DNA from: Streptomyces venezuelae ATCC 10712
Lineage (GTDB): Bacteria > Actinomycetota > Actinomycetes > Streptomycetales > Streptomycetaceae
Assembly (NCBI RefSeq): GCF_008639165.1
Contig: NZ_CP029197.1
Coordinates: 1,612,001-1,676,000, forward strand
Length of the DNA: 64,000 nt
Direction of reading: 5' to 3'
Shown in pieces: positions 33,812 to 42,739 of this stretch; the first letter of the stretch is position 1, and each line of letters begins with the position of its first letter. The translations under genes and the position numbers were made by a program. The notes beneath the pieces are model-generated. The model made no database searches and was not told the origin of the DNA. It was given only the letters and a program-made list of their open reading frames with translations.

Positions 33812-35350
33812 ATGGCTCATCTGGGATCGAGGCGCGGCCGAGCTCTCGCTCTGCCGGTTGGTCTCGCGCTCACGGCCTCGCTCGGCTTCCTTCCCTCCGG
33901 CGCCGCCTCCGCCGCGGAACTGAGTGACGCTCCGGCGGCGACGGTGGCGACGAACGGCCCGAAGCTGTCGTACGTCGTGAACGTCGCGGGTGGCCGCTGG
34001 ACCGCCGCCTCGGTGAAGAAGGCGATCGCCGCCGCGGGCGGCGAGGTGGTCATCTCGTACGACCAGATAGGTGTCATCGTCGTCCACTCGCAGAACCCCG
34101 AGTTCGCGAAGACGATCCGCAAGGCCCGCGGCGTGGTGTCGGCCGGCTCGACCCGTACCGCCCCGCTCTCCGTGCAGACCGACAACTCGGTCGGCGGCGG
34201 CTCGCAGGCGCTGACCGAGGCCGAGGCCAAGGCCGCCGCCGCCCGCGCGACGGACGAGCAGGACGCCCTCGAGCCCCTCCAGTGGGACCTGCCGGCCATC
34301 AAGGCCGACAAGGCCCACCAGCGGACGCTGGGCAGCAAGCGCGTCACCGTCGGTGTCATCGACACCGGTGTCGACGACACCCACCCGGACCTGGCGCCGA
34401 ACTTCGACGCCAAGGCCTCGGCCAACTGCGTCTCCGGCAAGCCGGACACGACGGCGGGCTCGTGGCGTCCGAACCCGGGCGAGAGCGACCACGGGACGCA
34501 CGTCGCCGGTACGATCGCGGCCGCCAAGAACGGCATCGGCATCACCGGTGTCGCCCCGGGCGTCAAGGTCTCCGGCATCAAGGTGTCCACCCCGGACGGC
34601 TTCTTCTACACGGAGGCCGTGGTCTGCGGCTTCGTGTGGGCGGCCGAGCACGGCGTCGACATCACGAACAACAGCTACTACACCGACCCGTGGATGTTCG
34701 CCTGCAAGAACGACGAGGACCAGAAGGCCCTCATCGAGGCGGTCACCCGGGCGACCCGCTACGCGGAGCGCAAGGGCACGGTCAACGTCGCGGCGGCCGG
34801 CAACTCCAAGTTCGACCTGGCGGCCGACGAGATCCTCGACAACAGCAGCCCGAACGACACCACGCCGGGCGACCGGGTCATCGACCCGAAGGAGTGCCTG
34901 GACTACCCGGCGATGCTCCCGGGCGTCGTGACGGTCTCCGCGACCGGCGCGAAGAACCTGAAGTCCTCGTACTCCAACTACGGTCTCGGTGTCATCGACA
35001 TCGCCGCCCCCGGCGGTGACCGCACCCAGTACCAGGCGCCGGAGGCCCCCGCGAACAACGGCCTCATCCTGTCGACCACGGTCAACGGCGGCTACAACTA
35101 CAAGGCCGGTACGTCGATGGCCTCGCCGCACGCGGCGGGTGTCCTGGCCCTGATCAAGTCGACGCACCCGTACGCGAGCCCGGCCGCGCTCAAGGCGCTG
35201 CTGTACGCGCAGGCCGACAAGCTCGCCTGCACCAACCCGTACGACATCGAGGGCGACGGCAAGATCGACGCCGTCTGCGAGGGCGGCAAGAACAAGAACG
35301 GCTTCTACGGGGCCGGTCTGATCGACGCGCTGGACGCCGTCCGCCGCTAG
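33812..35350 (+). CDS. secreted subtilisin-like serine protease (S8)
   Basis: A 512-residue exported protease. The signal peptide (residues 1 to about 35) ends near GAASA-AE. A propeptide region (about 50-125) contains an inhibitor_I9-like fold pattern (SYVVNVAGGRW, ISYDQIGVIVVHS). The catalytic triad is D184 in VGVIDTGVDD, H227 in DHGTHVAGTIA and S435 in GTSMASPHAAG, with oxyanion Asn about 331 in AAAGN. Several cysteines suggest disulfides. A hairpin lies in its leader and a terminator after it. It is an extracellular protease, perhaps for nutrition or morphogenesis. Confidence 0.96.
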   Translation: MAHLGSRRGRALALPVGLALTASLGFLPSGAASAAELSDAPAATVATNGPKLSYVVNVAGGRWTAASVKKAIAAAGGEVVISYDQIGVIVVHSQNPEFAKTIRKARGVVSAGSTRTAPLSVQTDNSVGGGSQALTEAEAKAAAARATDEQDALEPLQWDLPAIKADKAHQRTLGSKRVTVGVIDTGVDDTHPDLAPNFDAKASANCVSGKPDTTAGSWRPNPGESDHGTHVAGTIAAAKNGIGITGVAPGVKVSGIKVSTPDGFFYTEAVVCGFVWAAEHGVDITNNSYYTDPWMFACKNDEDQKALIEAVTRATRYAERKGTVNVAAAGNSKFDLAADEILDNSSPNDTTPGDRVIDPKECLDYPAMLPGVVTVSATGAKNLKSSYSNYGLGVIDIAAPGGDRTQYQAPEAPANNGLILSTTVNGGYNYKAGTSMASPHAAGVLALIKSTHPYASPAALKALLYAQADKLACTNPYDIEGDGKIDAVCEGGKNKNGFYGAGLIDALDAVRR

Positions 35351-35394
35351 TCGGCCAGTCCGCTAGTCGGCTAGTGGGCGCACGAGTGGACGAG

Positions 35395-35426
35395 GGGCCC
35401 TGGTGGGGTGCGCCACACCAGGGCCC
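35395..35426 (+). terminator. hairpin terminator downstream of the protease gene
   Basis: An 11-bp stem GGGCCCTGGTG/CACCAGGGCCC followed by TT, 45 bp after the stop. Confidence 0.9.
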
Positions 35427-35458
35427 TTGCGCATGGCACTGAGTGCCACACTGCCGTC

Positions 35459-36763
35459 ATGGACAACACAGTGCGCACCGGTACGGAGTTGTTGTGGTCG
35501 GCCCTCGGCGGCGATCCCGCCCTGGTGGACCGGGTGGAGTACGGCGGACCCGGCGGACTGCTGCCGGCCCGGCTGCCCGTGCTCGACCTCGCCAGGGCGG
35601 CGGTGGCCGTCGCCGGACTCGCCGCCGTCGAGCGGGCCGGTCTGCCCGGTCCCGTACGGGTGGACGACGGGGCCGTCGCCACCGCCTTCGTGAGCGAGCG
35701 TCATCTGCGGGTCGACGGGCGGGCCCCGGTGAACTTCGCGCCGCTCTCCCGGTTCTGGCGGGCCGCCGACGGCTGGGTCCGCACCCACGCCAACTACCCG
35801 CACCACCGCGCCGCGCTGCTCGCCGCCCTCGGCGTGCCCGACGGGTCCGTGGAGGCCGTCGCGGCGGCGGTCGCCGGGCGGAAGGCCGTCGACGTCGAGA
35901 CGGCGGTGTACGCGGCCGGGGGCCTGGCCGTCGCCCTGCGCACGCCCGCGCAGTGGGCGGCGCACCCGCAGGGCCGGGAGGTCGCCGCGCGGCCGCTGCT
36001 GAGCCAGGAGCGGCTCGACGAGGCCCCGCCCCGGCGCCGTACCGGCCCGCTGCGGGTGCTCGACCTGACGCGGGTGATCGCCGGGCCGGTCGCGACCCGG
36101 ACGCTCGCGCTGCTCGGCGCGGACGTGCTGCGGATCGACCCGCCGGGCAACCCCGAACTCCCCGACCAGCACGCGGACACGGACGTCGGCAAGCGGACGG
36201 CCGCGCTCGACCTGGAGCGGCCGTCCGACCGGCGGACCTTCGACGAACTCCTGGACTCCGCCGACGTGCTGGTCACCGGCTACCGGCCCGGCGCCCTCGA
36301 CCGCTTCGGCCTGCACCGCCCCGGCCTCGTCACCGCCCGGCTCTCCGCCTGGGGCGACTACGGGCCGTGGGGCGAGCGGCGCGGCTTCGACAGCCTGGTC
36401 CAGGTGGCGACCGGCATCGGGGTGACCGAGGGTTCGCCGCAGGAGCCGGGCGCGCTGCCCGCGCAGGCCCTGGACCACGGCACCGGCTATCTGCTCGCGG
36501 CGGCGGTGCTGCGGTCGCTGACGGAGCAGGACCGGGAGGGCGGGACCCGGCTCGTCCGGCTCGCGCTGGCGCAGACGGGCCACTGGCTGACGCACGCCCT
36601 GCCCCGGTACGAGCCCGAGCGGTACCTCACGGAGTCGGACGGCCCGCTGGGGCGGCTGCGGCACGCGCTGTCCCCGGTGTCGTACGAGGGCGGGCCGTCC
36701 TCCTGGTCGCGCCCGCCGGGCCTGGCGGGGGCCGACGCCCCCGCGTGGGCGAGTCCGGCGTGA
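35459..36763 (+). CDS. CaiB/BaiF-family CoA transferase
   Basis: A 434-residue class III CoA-transferase. The ATG at 35459 starts MDNTVRTGTELLWSALGG; the in-frame ATG at 35408 lies in the terminator region and is rejected. The conserved family core starts near residue 195 with RTGPLRVLDLTRVIAGPVATRTLALLGADVLRID and continues with DVGKRTAALDL, TGYRPGALDRFGL and a WGDYGPW motif. The N-terminal 190 residues are a less conserved domain. The usual catalytic Asp is not visible at its normal site with certainty, so activity is assumed. The acyl substrate is unknown; the gene stands alone. Confidence 0.88.
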   Translation: MDNTVRTGTELLWSALGGDPALVDRVEYGGPGGLLPARLPVLDLARAAVAVAGLAAVERAGLPGPVRVDDGAVATAFVSERHLRVDGRAPVNFAPLSRFWRAADGWVRTHANYPHHRAALLAALGVPDGSVEAVAAAVAGRKAVDVETAVYAAGGLAVALRTPAQWAAHPQGREVAARPLLSQERLDEAPPRRRTGPLRVLDLTRVIAGPVATRTLALLGADVLRIDPPGNPELPDQHADTDVGKRTAALDLERPSDRRTFDELLDSADVLVTGYRPGALDRFGLHRPGLVTARLSAWGDYGPWGERRGFDSLVQVATGIGVTEGSPQEPGALPAQALDHGTGYLLAAAVLRSLTEQDREGGTRLVRLALAQTGHWLTHALPRYEPERYLTESDGPLGRLRHALSPVSYEGGPSSWSRPPGLAGADAPAWASPA

Positions 36764-36772
36764 CCCCCCGTC

Positions 36773-37816
36773 CTACGGCTTGACGAGGACCTTGAGCGCG
36801 GTGCGCTCGTCCATGGCCTTGTAGCCGCCCGGGACGCCTTCGAGGCCGACGGTCAGGTCGAAGACCGGGGACGGGTCGATGGTGCCGTCGAGGACGTCCG
36901 GGAGCAGCTCGGGGATGTACGCGCGGACCGGGGCGACTCCGCCGCGCAGGGCGATGTTCCGGTCGAACATGACGGAGAGGTCGAGTCCGGTGCCGCTGCC
37001 GTGCGGGACGCCGACGTAGCCGATGGAGCCGCCGTCGCGGGAGATCGCGACGGCGGTCCGCATGGACTGCTCGGTGCCGACGGCCTCGATGACGGCGTGG
37101 GCGCCCTGGCCGCCGGTGAGCTCGCGGACGGCGGCCTCGGCGGCCTCGCCGCGCTCGGCGACGACGTCGGTGGCGCCGAAGCGGCGGGCGATGTCGGTGC
37201 GGGCGGTGTGGCGGCCGAGCGCGATGATCCGCTCGGCGCCGAGGCGCTTGGCGGCGAGGACGCCGCAGAGGCCGACGGCGCCGTCGCCGACGACGGCGAC
37301 CGTGGAGCCCGCGCGGACGCCGGCGCCGAGGGCGGCGTGGTGGCCGGTGCCCATGACGTCGGAGAGGGCGAGGAGCGCGGTGAGGAGCCGGTCGTCGGAG
37401 GCGGCGTCGGCGGGGAGCTTGACGAGGGTGCCGTCGGCGAAGGGGACGCGGACGGCCTCGCCCTGGCCGCCGTCGGAGCCGACCGAGCCCCAGAAGCCGC
37501 CGCGCGGGCAGGAGGTCTGGAGGCCCTCGGCGCAGTAGTCGCAGGTGCCGTCGGACCAGACGAAGGGGGCGACGACGAGGTCGCCCGCGGTGAAGCCGGT
37601 GACCTCGGAGCCCGCGGCCTCGACGATGCCGAGGAACTCGTGGCCGATGCGCTGGCCGGGCTGCCGGGCGGACTCGCCGCGGTAGGCCCAGAGGTCGCTG
37701 CCGCAGACGCAGGCGCGCAGGACTCGGACGACGACGTCGGTGGGGTCCTGCACCACCGGGTCGGGCACGTCCTCCACGCGCATGTCGAACGGGGCGTGGA
37801 TGGTGGTGGCGCGCAT
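36773..37816 (-). CDS. zinc-dependent alcohol dehydrogenase family protein
   Basis: A 347-residue medium-chain dehydrogenase/reductase. The catalytic zinc ligands are present: Cys in ACVCGSD (about residue 38), His-Glu in IGHEFLG (about 59-60). The structural-zinc lobe has only three of the four usual cysteines (DGTCDYCAEGLQTSC), so it may not bind a second zinc. The nucleotide fold shows VVGDGAVGLCGVLAAKRLGA. Cofactor and substrate cannot be fixed; NADPH is plausible. It ends 9 bp from the convergent CoA-transferase gene. Confidence 0.92.
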   Translation of the reverse strand: MRATTIHAPFDMRVEDVPDPVVQDPTDVVVRVLRACVCGSDLWAYRGESARQPGQRIGHEFLGIVEAAGSEVTGFTAGDLVVAPFVWSDGTCDYCAEGLQTSCPRGGFWGSVGSDGGQGEAVRVPFADGTLVKLPADAASDDRLLTALLALSDVMGTGHHAALGAGVRAGSTVAVVGDGAVGLCGVLAAKRLGAERIIALGRHTARTDIARRFGATDVVAERGEAAEAAVRELTGGQGAHAVIEAVGTEQSMRTAVAISRDGGSIGYVGVPHGSGTGLDLSVMFDRNIALRGGVAPVRAYIPELLPDVLDGTIDPSPVFDLTVGLEGVPGGYKAMDERTALKVLVKP

Positions 37817-37834
37817 GGCGGACGGTCCTTGCTG

Positions 37835-38479
37835 TCAGACGGTTGTACGACGTTCACCGTACATCGCGCGGAGCGCTCCCGCCGTCAGCAGGTACTGCGC
37901 CGCGATGTAGGTCAGCATGACCCAGAAGTCCGGGACCGGCAGCTGGGGCCACTCGGCCACCCCGGTGGCGATGAGCGTGTCGGACAGCAGGAACAGGGCG
38001 CCGCCGAGTCCGGCGACCGGCCCGAGGGAGCTCGACCGGTAGGCCATGGCGGTCAGGAGCAGCGAGTACCCGGCGACGGGGACGCGCAGGTCGGCGGGGA
38101 GATCGGGCCAGAGGAGCACGACGGTGCCGACGAGGACGGCCGCGTACAGGGCGCCGAGGACCGGGGACGTACGACGGCGTCCGAAGAGGGCCAGGTAGCA
38201 GACGTGCCCGGCTGCGAAGGAGGCCATGCCGACGAGGAAGGTCCCGTCGGCGTCCGAGAGCAGGAGGACGTCGCCGCCCCAGCCGAGGAGGAGCGCGGCG
38301 GTCAGCGGCCTGGGGGCGCCCCGGGTGAGGGCGTACCCGGCGAGCAGGGGCATCAGGAGCGGCTTGGCGATCTGGTGGCCGAGCTCGGCGCCGCAGAGCA
38401 GGGAGCCCAGGTCGACGGCGGCCGCGAGCCAGAAGAGGGCGAGCAGCGCGCCGGGCGTCCGGCCGGGGAGGGGCGTCAC
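37835..38479 (-). CDS. YhhN-family integral membrane protein (lysoplasmalogenase-like)
   Basis: A 214-residue protein with about eight hydrophobic helices and motifs of the YhhN/TMEM86 family (KPLLMPLLAGYAL, LLGWGGDVLLLSD, FLVGMASFAAGHVCYL). Human TMEM86 members hydrolyse vinyl-ether lysolipids; bacterial roles are uncertain. The GTG start at 38479 overlaps the stop of the upstream hydroxylase gene (GTGA), so the two are coupled. A shared role in membrane-lipid metabolism is reasonable. Confidence 0.88.
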   Translation of the reverse strand: MTPLPGRTPGALLALFWLAAAVDLGSLLCGAELGHQIAKPLLMPLLAGYALTRGAPRPLTAALLLGWGGDVLLLSDADGTFLVGMASFAAGHVCYLALFGRRRTSPVLGALYAAVLVGTVVLLWPDLPADLRVPVAGYSLLLTAMAYRSSSLGPVAGLGGALFLLSDTLIATGVAEWPQLPVPDFWVMLTYIAAQYLLTAGALRAMYGERRTTV

Positions 38480-39330
38480 GCGGTGCGCTCCGGGGTGGCC
38501 TCGGCGGGCTGCCAGCCGGGGCCCCGGAAGACCCGGCCTGCGCGCTCGCGCCAGTCGTGCGCGGCCCGGAGGTCGCGGGCGATGGCGGCGTATTCGTGGG
38601 TGGCGACGCGCAGCGGGTTGTAGGTCTCGATGTTCTTGGTGAGGCCGTAGACGGGCCGTTCGGTCTCGCCGGTCCAGGAGCCGAACATCCGGTCCCAGAC
38701 GATGAGGATGCCGCCGAAGTTCCGGTCCAGGTAGCCGCCTTGGGAGGCGTGGTGGACGCGGTGGTGCGAGGGGGTGTTCAGGACGTACTCGAAGGGCCGG
38801 GGCAGCTTGTCGATCCGCTCGGTGTGGATCCAGAACTGGTAGACGAGGTTGACCGAGTAGCAGAAGGCGACGGCGGCCGGGTGCACGCCGAGCGCGATCA
38901 TCGGCAGGTAGAACGGCCAGGAGGTGACGCCGGTCCAGGGCTGCCGCAGGGCGGTGCTGAGGTTGAACTTGCGGCTGCTGTGGTGGACGACGTGGCAGGC
39001 CCAGAGGACGCGGATGACGTGGTGTCCGCGGTGCTGCCAGTAGTAGAGGAAGTCCTGGGCGAGCAGCATGAGCGGGATCGTCCACCAGAGGACGGGGACG
39101 CGGAGCGGGGTCAGCTCGTACACGGCGGTGTAGAGCGCGACGACGGGGATCTTCCACAGCGCGTCGAAGGCCAGGCTGCCGAGTCCCATGCCGATGCTGG
39201 TGGCGGCGTCCTTGGTCTCGTACCCGGCGGCGTCCTCGTCGGGGTGGATGCGGTGGCTGATCATCTCCAGGACGGTCAGCAGGACGAACGCCGGTATGGA
39301 CCAGAGCACGACGTCGGGCAGGTTCGGCAT
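38476..39330 (-). CDS. sterol desaturase / fatty-acid hydroxylase superfamily protein
   Basis: A 284-residue membrane di-iron enzyme. The ATG at 39330 starts MPNLPDVVLWSIPAFVLLTVLE. Histidine-box motifs that hold two irons are seen in WQHRGHH, HVVHHSS and HHRVHHAS, spaced as in the family, with further His at VHPAAV. About four hydrophobic helices surround them. The reaction is probably oxygen-dependent hydroxylation or desaturation of a lipid. It is coupled to the YhhN gene. The upstream in-frame ATG at 39384 is Pro/Thr-rich and rejected. Confidence 0.92.
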   Translation of the reverse strand: MPNLPDVVLWSIPAFVLLTVLEMISHRIHPDEDAAGYETKDAATSIGMGLGSLAFDALWKIPVVALYTAVYELTPLRVPVLWWTIPLMLLAQDFLYYWQHRGHHVIRVLWACHVVHHSSRKFNLSTALRQPWTGVTSWPFYLPMIALGVHPAAVAFCYSVNLVYQFWIHTERIDKLPRPFEYVLNTPSHHRVHHASQGGYLDRNFGGILIVWDRMFGSWTGETERPVYGLTKNIETYNPLRVATHEYAAIARDLRAAHDWRERAGRVFRGPGWQPAEATPERTA

Positions 39331-39440
39331 GCCGACGACGGTAGGGGCGGGGGCGGGGGTGCGGCTAGACGGTGTTACCGACAAGTATGCGAGACGAGTT
39401 GTCAGCAGGCTTTGGCACCTTCCGACAAGGCACGACCGCC

Positions 39441-39463
39441 GGCCCTGCCCGATCGGCAGGGCC
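39441..39463 (-). terminator. hairpin terminator downstream of the VIT gene
   Basis: A 9-bp stem GGCCCTGCC/GGCAGGGCC with a 5-base loop, 3 bp after the stop of the minus-strand VIT-family gene. Confidence 0.88.
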
Positions 39464-39466
39464 CTC

Positions 39467-40198
39467 CTAGACCCCCGTCGCCCCCAGCAGCGATCCCGCC
39501 CCGTAGGTGACCGCCATCGCCAGGGCCCCGCCGGCCACGTTGCGCAGGACGGCCCGGCCGGCGGGGGCGGCGCCCAGGCGGGCGCTCCACCAGCCGGTGA
39601 GCGTCAGGGCGGCGAGGACGGAGACCACGGTGACCCAGAGCCGGGCGGAGGCCGGCGGGAGCACGATCGCGAGGAGCGGGAGCAGGGCGCCGACGGTGAA
39701 GGCGAGGAAGCTGGCGGCGGCCGCGTGCCAGGGCACGGTCAGCTGGTCCGGGTCGATGCCCAGCTCCACGCGCGCGTGGGCCCGCAGCGCGTCGCGGGCG
39801 GTGAGCTGCTCGGCGGCCTCGCGGGCCACGTCGGCGGAGAGGCCGCGGGCGGCCAGGAGGCCGGTCAGTTCGGCGAGCTCCGCCTCCGGGTCCTCGCGCA
39901 GTTCCCGCTTCTCCTGGGCGAGCGCGGCCTTCTCCGAGTCGCGCTGGGTGGAGACCGAGACGTACTCCCCCGCCGCCATCGACATCGATCCGGCGAGCAG
40001 TCCCGCGAGGCCCGCGGTGAGCAGCGCGGCCTGGGACTCGGTGGCGCCGGCGACGCCGACGACGAGGCCCGCGGTGGAGACGACCCCGTCGTTGGCTCCG
40101 AGCACCGCGGCCCGGAGCCAGTTGAGACGGGAGCCGAGGCCGCCGCCGTGGGCCTCGTCGTGTTCAGGTGCGTCGGTCACCCGGGGAGCGTCGGTCAC
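39467..40198 (-). CDS. VIT1/CCC1-family transporter
   Basis: A 243-residue vacuolar-iron-transporter family protein. It has the motif LRAAVLGANDGVVSTAGLVVGVAGA near the first helix and GLLAGSMSMAAGEYVSVSTQRD. A central acidic/helical cytoplasmic region (about 85-150) likely binds metal. Three more helices follow. Homologues move Fe2+ or Mn2+ out of the cytoplasm. It starts 24 bp after the second amidohydrolase gene and could be the last gene of that operon. Confidence 0.92.
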   Translation of the reverse strand: MTDAPRVTDAPEHDEAHGGGLGSRLNWLRAAVLGANDGVVSTAGLVVGVAGATESQAALLTAGLAGLLAGSMSMAAGEYVSVSTQRDSEKAALAQEKRELREDPEAELAELTGLLAARGLSADVAREAAEQLTARDALRAHARVELGIDPDQLTVPWHAAAASFLAFTVGALLPLLAIVLPPASARLWVTVVSVLAALTLTGWWSARLGAAPAGRAVLRNVAGGALAMAVTYGAGSLLGATGV

Positions 40199-40222
40199 CC
40201 CAGGAGCCTCGCACCCGGCGGG

Positions 40223-41446
40223 TCACCAGACGCGGACCGACCCGCCCGGCGCGAAGGCCGGGCTGGTGGCCCCGGCGGGGACCTCCTTGAGGGGTTCGGC
40301 GATCTCCTCGACCGCCGGACCGTGGACGGCCGCCAGGGAGTCCAGGTACGGCAGGTCGAAGCCGTAGACGCGGGCCGCGTTGCCGCCGACCATCGCCGCG
40401 ACCTCCTCCTTCGGCAGTCCCGCGTAGGCGATCCGGAGGCCTTCGCGGGAGTACGGGGTGGTGCCCTCGTCGTGCGGGTAGTCGCTGCCCCACATGATCT
40501 TGTCGAGGCCGATCCGGTCGCGCAGCGGCACCTCGTGGGGGCGCATGAAGCTCGCGCCGACGAAGCAGTTGTCGCGCCAGACCGCGCTGGGGCCCTTGCC
40601 CATGGCCTCGGCGAGACCGGCGCCGAACTTCGACTCCGCGGTGGAGGCCTTCGTCACCGCCGACACCAGCCGCCCGTGGTAGTAGTCCAGCATGTCGAGC
40701 ACGCCCGGGATCCAGCCCGAACCCTGCTCGGTCAGGACCAGCTTGAGCCCCGGGTGGCGCCGGAACGCGCCGCCGAAGACCAGGTGCCACAGCGCCCGGT
40801 GGGAGAACCAGGTGGTCTCCACCATGAAGACCGCCCGGGCCGCCGGTTCGTCGCCGAGCGGCGGGGACGCCGAGCCGCCGTGGTGGTTGACGGGGAGGCC
40901 GAGCTCGGCGCAGACCGCCCAGATCGGGTCGTACGCCTCCGAGTACAGGTCCGGCACGGGCGATCCCGGCGGCACCCCGGGCAGCAGGATGCCGCCGGTC
41001 AGGCCCGCCTCGCGGGCGCGGCGGATCTCGGCGACCGCCGCGTCCACGTCGTTGAGGAGGATCTGGGCCACGCCCGCCCGGCGGCCCGGCGCGGCCGCGC
41101 AGAAGTCGGCCAGCCAGCGGTTGTGCGCCTGGAGCCCGGCCCAGCGCAGCTCGTACTCGGCCGCGGTGGGCGGCTGGGCCATCAGGGAGGCCTTGGGGAA
41201 GAACGGCGGGATCGTGTTCGGGAAGACGACCTCGGCGACGATGCCGTCGGCCTCCAGTTCGCGCAGCCGGCGCTCGGAGTTCCAGTTCCGGTCGGCGGTG
41301 TCGGCGAGCAGGTCCTCGTACGGGTTGACGTAGCCGGCGGCCCAGGCGTCGAAGGCCTCGTGGTGCTTCCTCTCCAGGTACGGCCGGTAGTCCAGGAGGT
41401 CGGCGCCCGCGTGGCAGTCGGCCGACACGACCGTGTAGCGGTCCAT
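40223..41446 (-). CDS. amidohydrolase-2 family metal-dependent hydrolase (second copy)
   Basis: A 407-residue TIM-barrel protein of the ACMSD/amidohydrolase-2 group. It starts MDRYTVVSADCHAGA; the DCH triad near residue 10 supplies metal ligands. Further conserved motifs are VVFPNTIPPF, NRWLADFC, NHHGGS, and the final metal Asp in MWGSDYPHDEG. Such enzymes decarboxylate or hydrolyse ring-cleavage acids. It overlaps the paralogous gene upstream by one base (TGATG). Likely substrate unknown; paralogue identity looks moderate, suggesting a hetero-oligomer or sequential steps. Confidence 0.92.
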   Translation of the reverse strand: MDRYTVVSADCHAGADLLDYRPYLERKHHEAFDAWAAGYVNPYEDLLADTADRNWNSERRLRELEADGIVAEVVFPNTIPPFFPKASLMAQPPTAAEYELRWAGLQAHNRWLADFCAAAPGRRAGVAQILLNDVDAAVAEIRRAREAGLTGGILLPGVPPGSPVPDLYSEAYDPIWAVCAELGLPVNHHGGSASPPLGDEPAARAVFMVETTWFSHRALWHLVFGGAFRRHPGLKLVLTEQGSGWIPGVLDMLDYYHGRLVSAVTKASTAESKFGAGLAEAMGKGPSAVWRDNCFVGASFMRPHEVPLRDRIGLDKIMWGSDYPHDEGTTPYSREGLRIAYAGLPKEEVAAMVGGNAARVYGFDLPYLDSLAAVHGPAVEEIAEPLKEVPAGATSPAFAPGGSVRVW

Positions 41447-42729
41447 CAGTTCACCCCCAGGGCGGGGAAGTCGTGGTCCGTCAGCCAGTGCCTGCCGACC
41501 TCGCGCGAGCGGGCCCAGGAGGCCTCCACGGCGGCCTGGTCGGCGGGCTGGCCGAGGTCGGCGGGGGTGGGACCGATCCGCCTGGCGATCGGATCCAATT
41601 TCTGGACATCGAATCCGAAGACCTCGGCCGCCGCGAGACCCAGCATCCGCCGCGTCTCCGCCACCGGGATGTCGTGGAACGTGTTCCGCAGCCACGCGCG
41701 CGTGGTGGGCCAGGTGCCCTCCGGGTGCGGGAAGTCCGAGCCCCACAGGATGTTGTCCACGCCGATCTCGTACCGCTGCGCGAGCTCCCGCCGCTTGGTG
41801 TTGGTCGCGCAGATGAAGACCTGCCGGTCGAGGTACTCGCTCGGCGGCCGCCGCAGCTCCGCGAACGGGGACAGCTTCTTGCCGCCGTGCGCGCCCAGGT
41901 AGAGCCGGTCCATGAACCAGAGCAGGTTCGGCAGCCACCAGCAGCCGGACTCGGCGACGCCGAACCGCAGCCCGGGGTGCCGCTCGAAGACGCCCGACCA
42001 GAGCAGGAACCAGAGCGGCCTGGCCGGCCACCAGGTGACCTCGGAGACGTAGATGCCGAGGTGGTCGCCGTACTCCTCGCGCGGCGCCGCCCCGGAGTGG
42101 GTGACCAGCGGCATCCCGGTCTCGGCGGCGGCCGCCCAGACGGGGTCGTAGCGCCGGTCGTGGTACGGCTCCTTGTCCACCCACATGGAGGGGATCATCA
42201 GCGCCCCGAGGCCCGACTCCTTGGCCCGGTGGATCTCGGCGACCACCTTCGCGGGCTCGGCCGTGATCGGCAGCAGCGCCACCCCGCAGTGCCGCTCGGG
42301 ATTCTGCCCGACGAACTCGGCGAGCCAGCGGTTGTGCGCCTGCGCGCCCGCCATGCCGAGCTCCGGGTCCTGGTCGCCGGAGAGGCCGAGGCCGACGCCG
42401 AAGGGCGCGGCGGTCTGGCTGTCGACGGCGTCCGCGTCGGGGAAGACGACCTCGGCCGCCACCCCGTCGCCGTCGAGCTCCTTGAGCCGCTGCCCGGCGT
42501 CCCAGCCGCCCCGCAGCCCTTCCTCGTTGTCGCTGAACCACTTGTTCGCGAAGGCCTCGTTGCGGACCCCGAGCCGGGTCATGGCCTCCCGGCGCGCCTC
42601 GCGGCCGGCGAGGAACTCGTCGAACGCGCGGTGGAAGCGGGAGTCGAGGTAGGGCCGGTACTCCTCGGTGGGCAGCCCGGCGTGGCAGTCGGAGGAGATG
42701 ATCAGATACGGGTCGTTCGGATCGGCCAT
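41446..42729 (-). CDS. amidohydrolase-2 family metal-dependent hydrolase (first copy)
   Basis: A 427-residue paralogue of the following gene. MADPNDPYLIISSDCHAGL holds the DCH ligands. Other motifs are VVFPDADAV, AQAHNRWLAEFV, PLVTHSGAAP and LWGSDFPHPEGTW. It is 20 residues longer, mainly around residues 45-75. It begins 10 bp after the SDR gene. Both copies retain the metal-binding residues, so both are probably active. They may be decarboxylases acting on a keto-acid made by the upstream SDR, which is inference. Confidence 0.92.
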   Translation of the reverse strand: MADPNDPYLIISSDCHAGLPTEEYRPYLDSRFHRAFDEFLAGREARREAMTRLGVRNEAFANKWFSDNEEGLRGGWDAGQRLKELDGDGVAAEVVFPDADAVDSQTAAPFGVGLGLSGDQDPELGMAGAQAHNRWLAEFVGQNPERHCGVALLPITAEPAKVVAEIHRAKESGLGALMIPSMWVDKEPYHDRRYDPVWAAAAETGMPLVTHSGAAPREEYGDHLGIYVSEVTWWPARPLWFLLWSGVFERHPGLRFGVAESGCWWLPNLLWFMDRLYLGAHGGKKLSPFAELRRPPSEYLDRQVFICATNTKRRELAQRYEIGVDNILWGSDFPHPEGTWPTTRAWLRNTFHDIPVAETRRMLGLAAAEVFGFDVQKLDPIARRIGPTPADLGQPADQAAVEASWARSREVGRHWLTDHDFPALGVN

Positions 42730-42739
42730 CGGGGCCCCC

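Noticed and set aside
33749..35167. Long minus-strand frame opposite the subtilase
   Set aside because: The plus strand has the full protease triad and signal peptide; the reverse frame is valine/arginine-rich noise.
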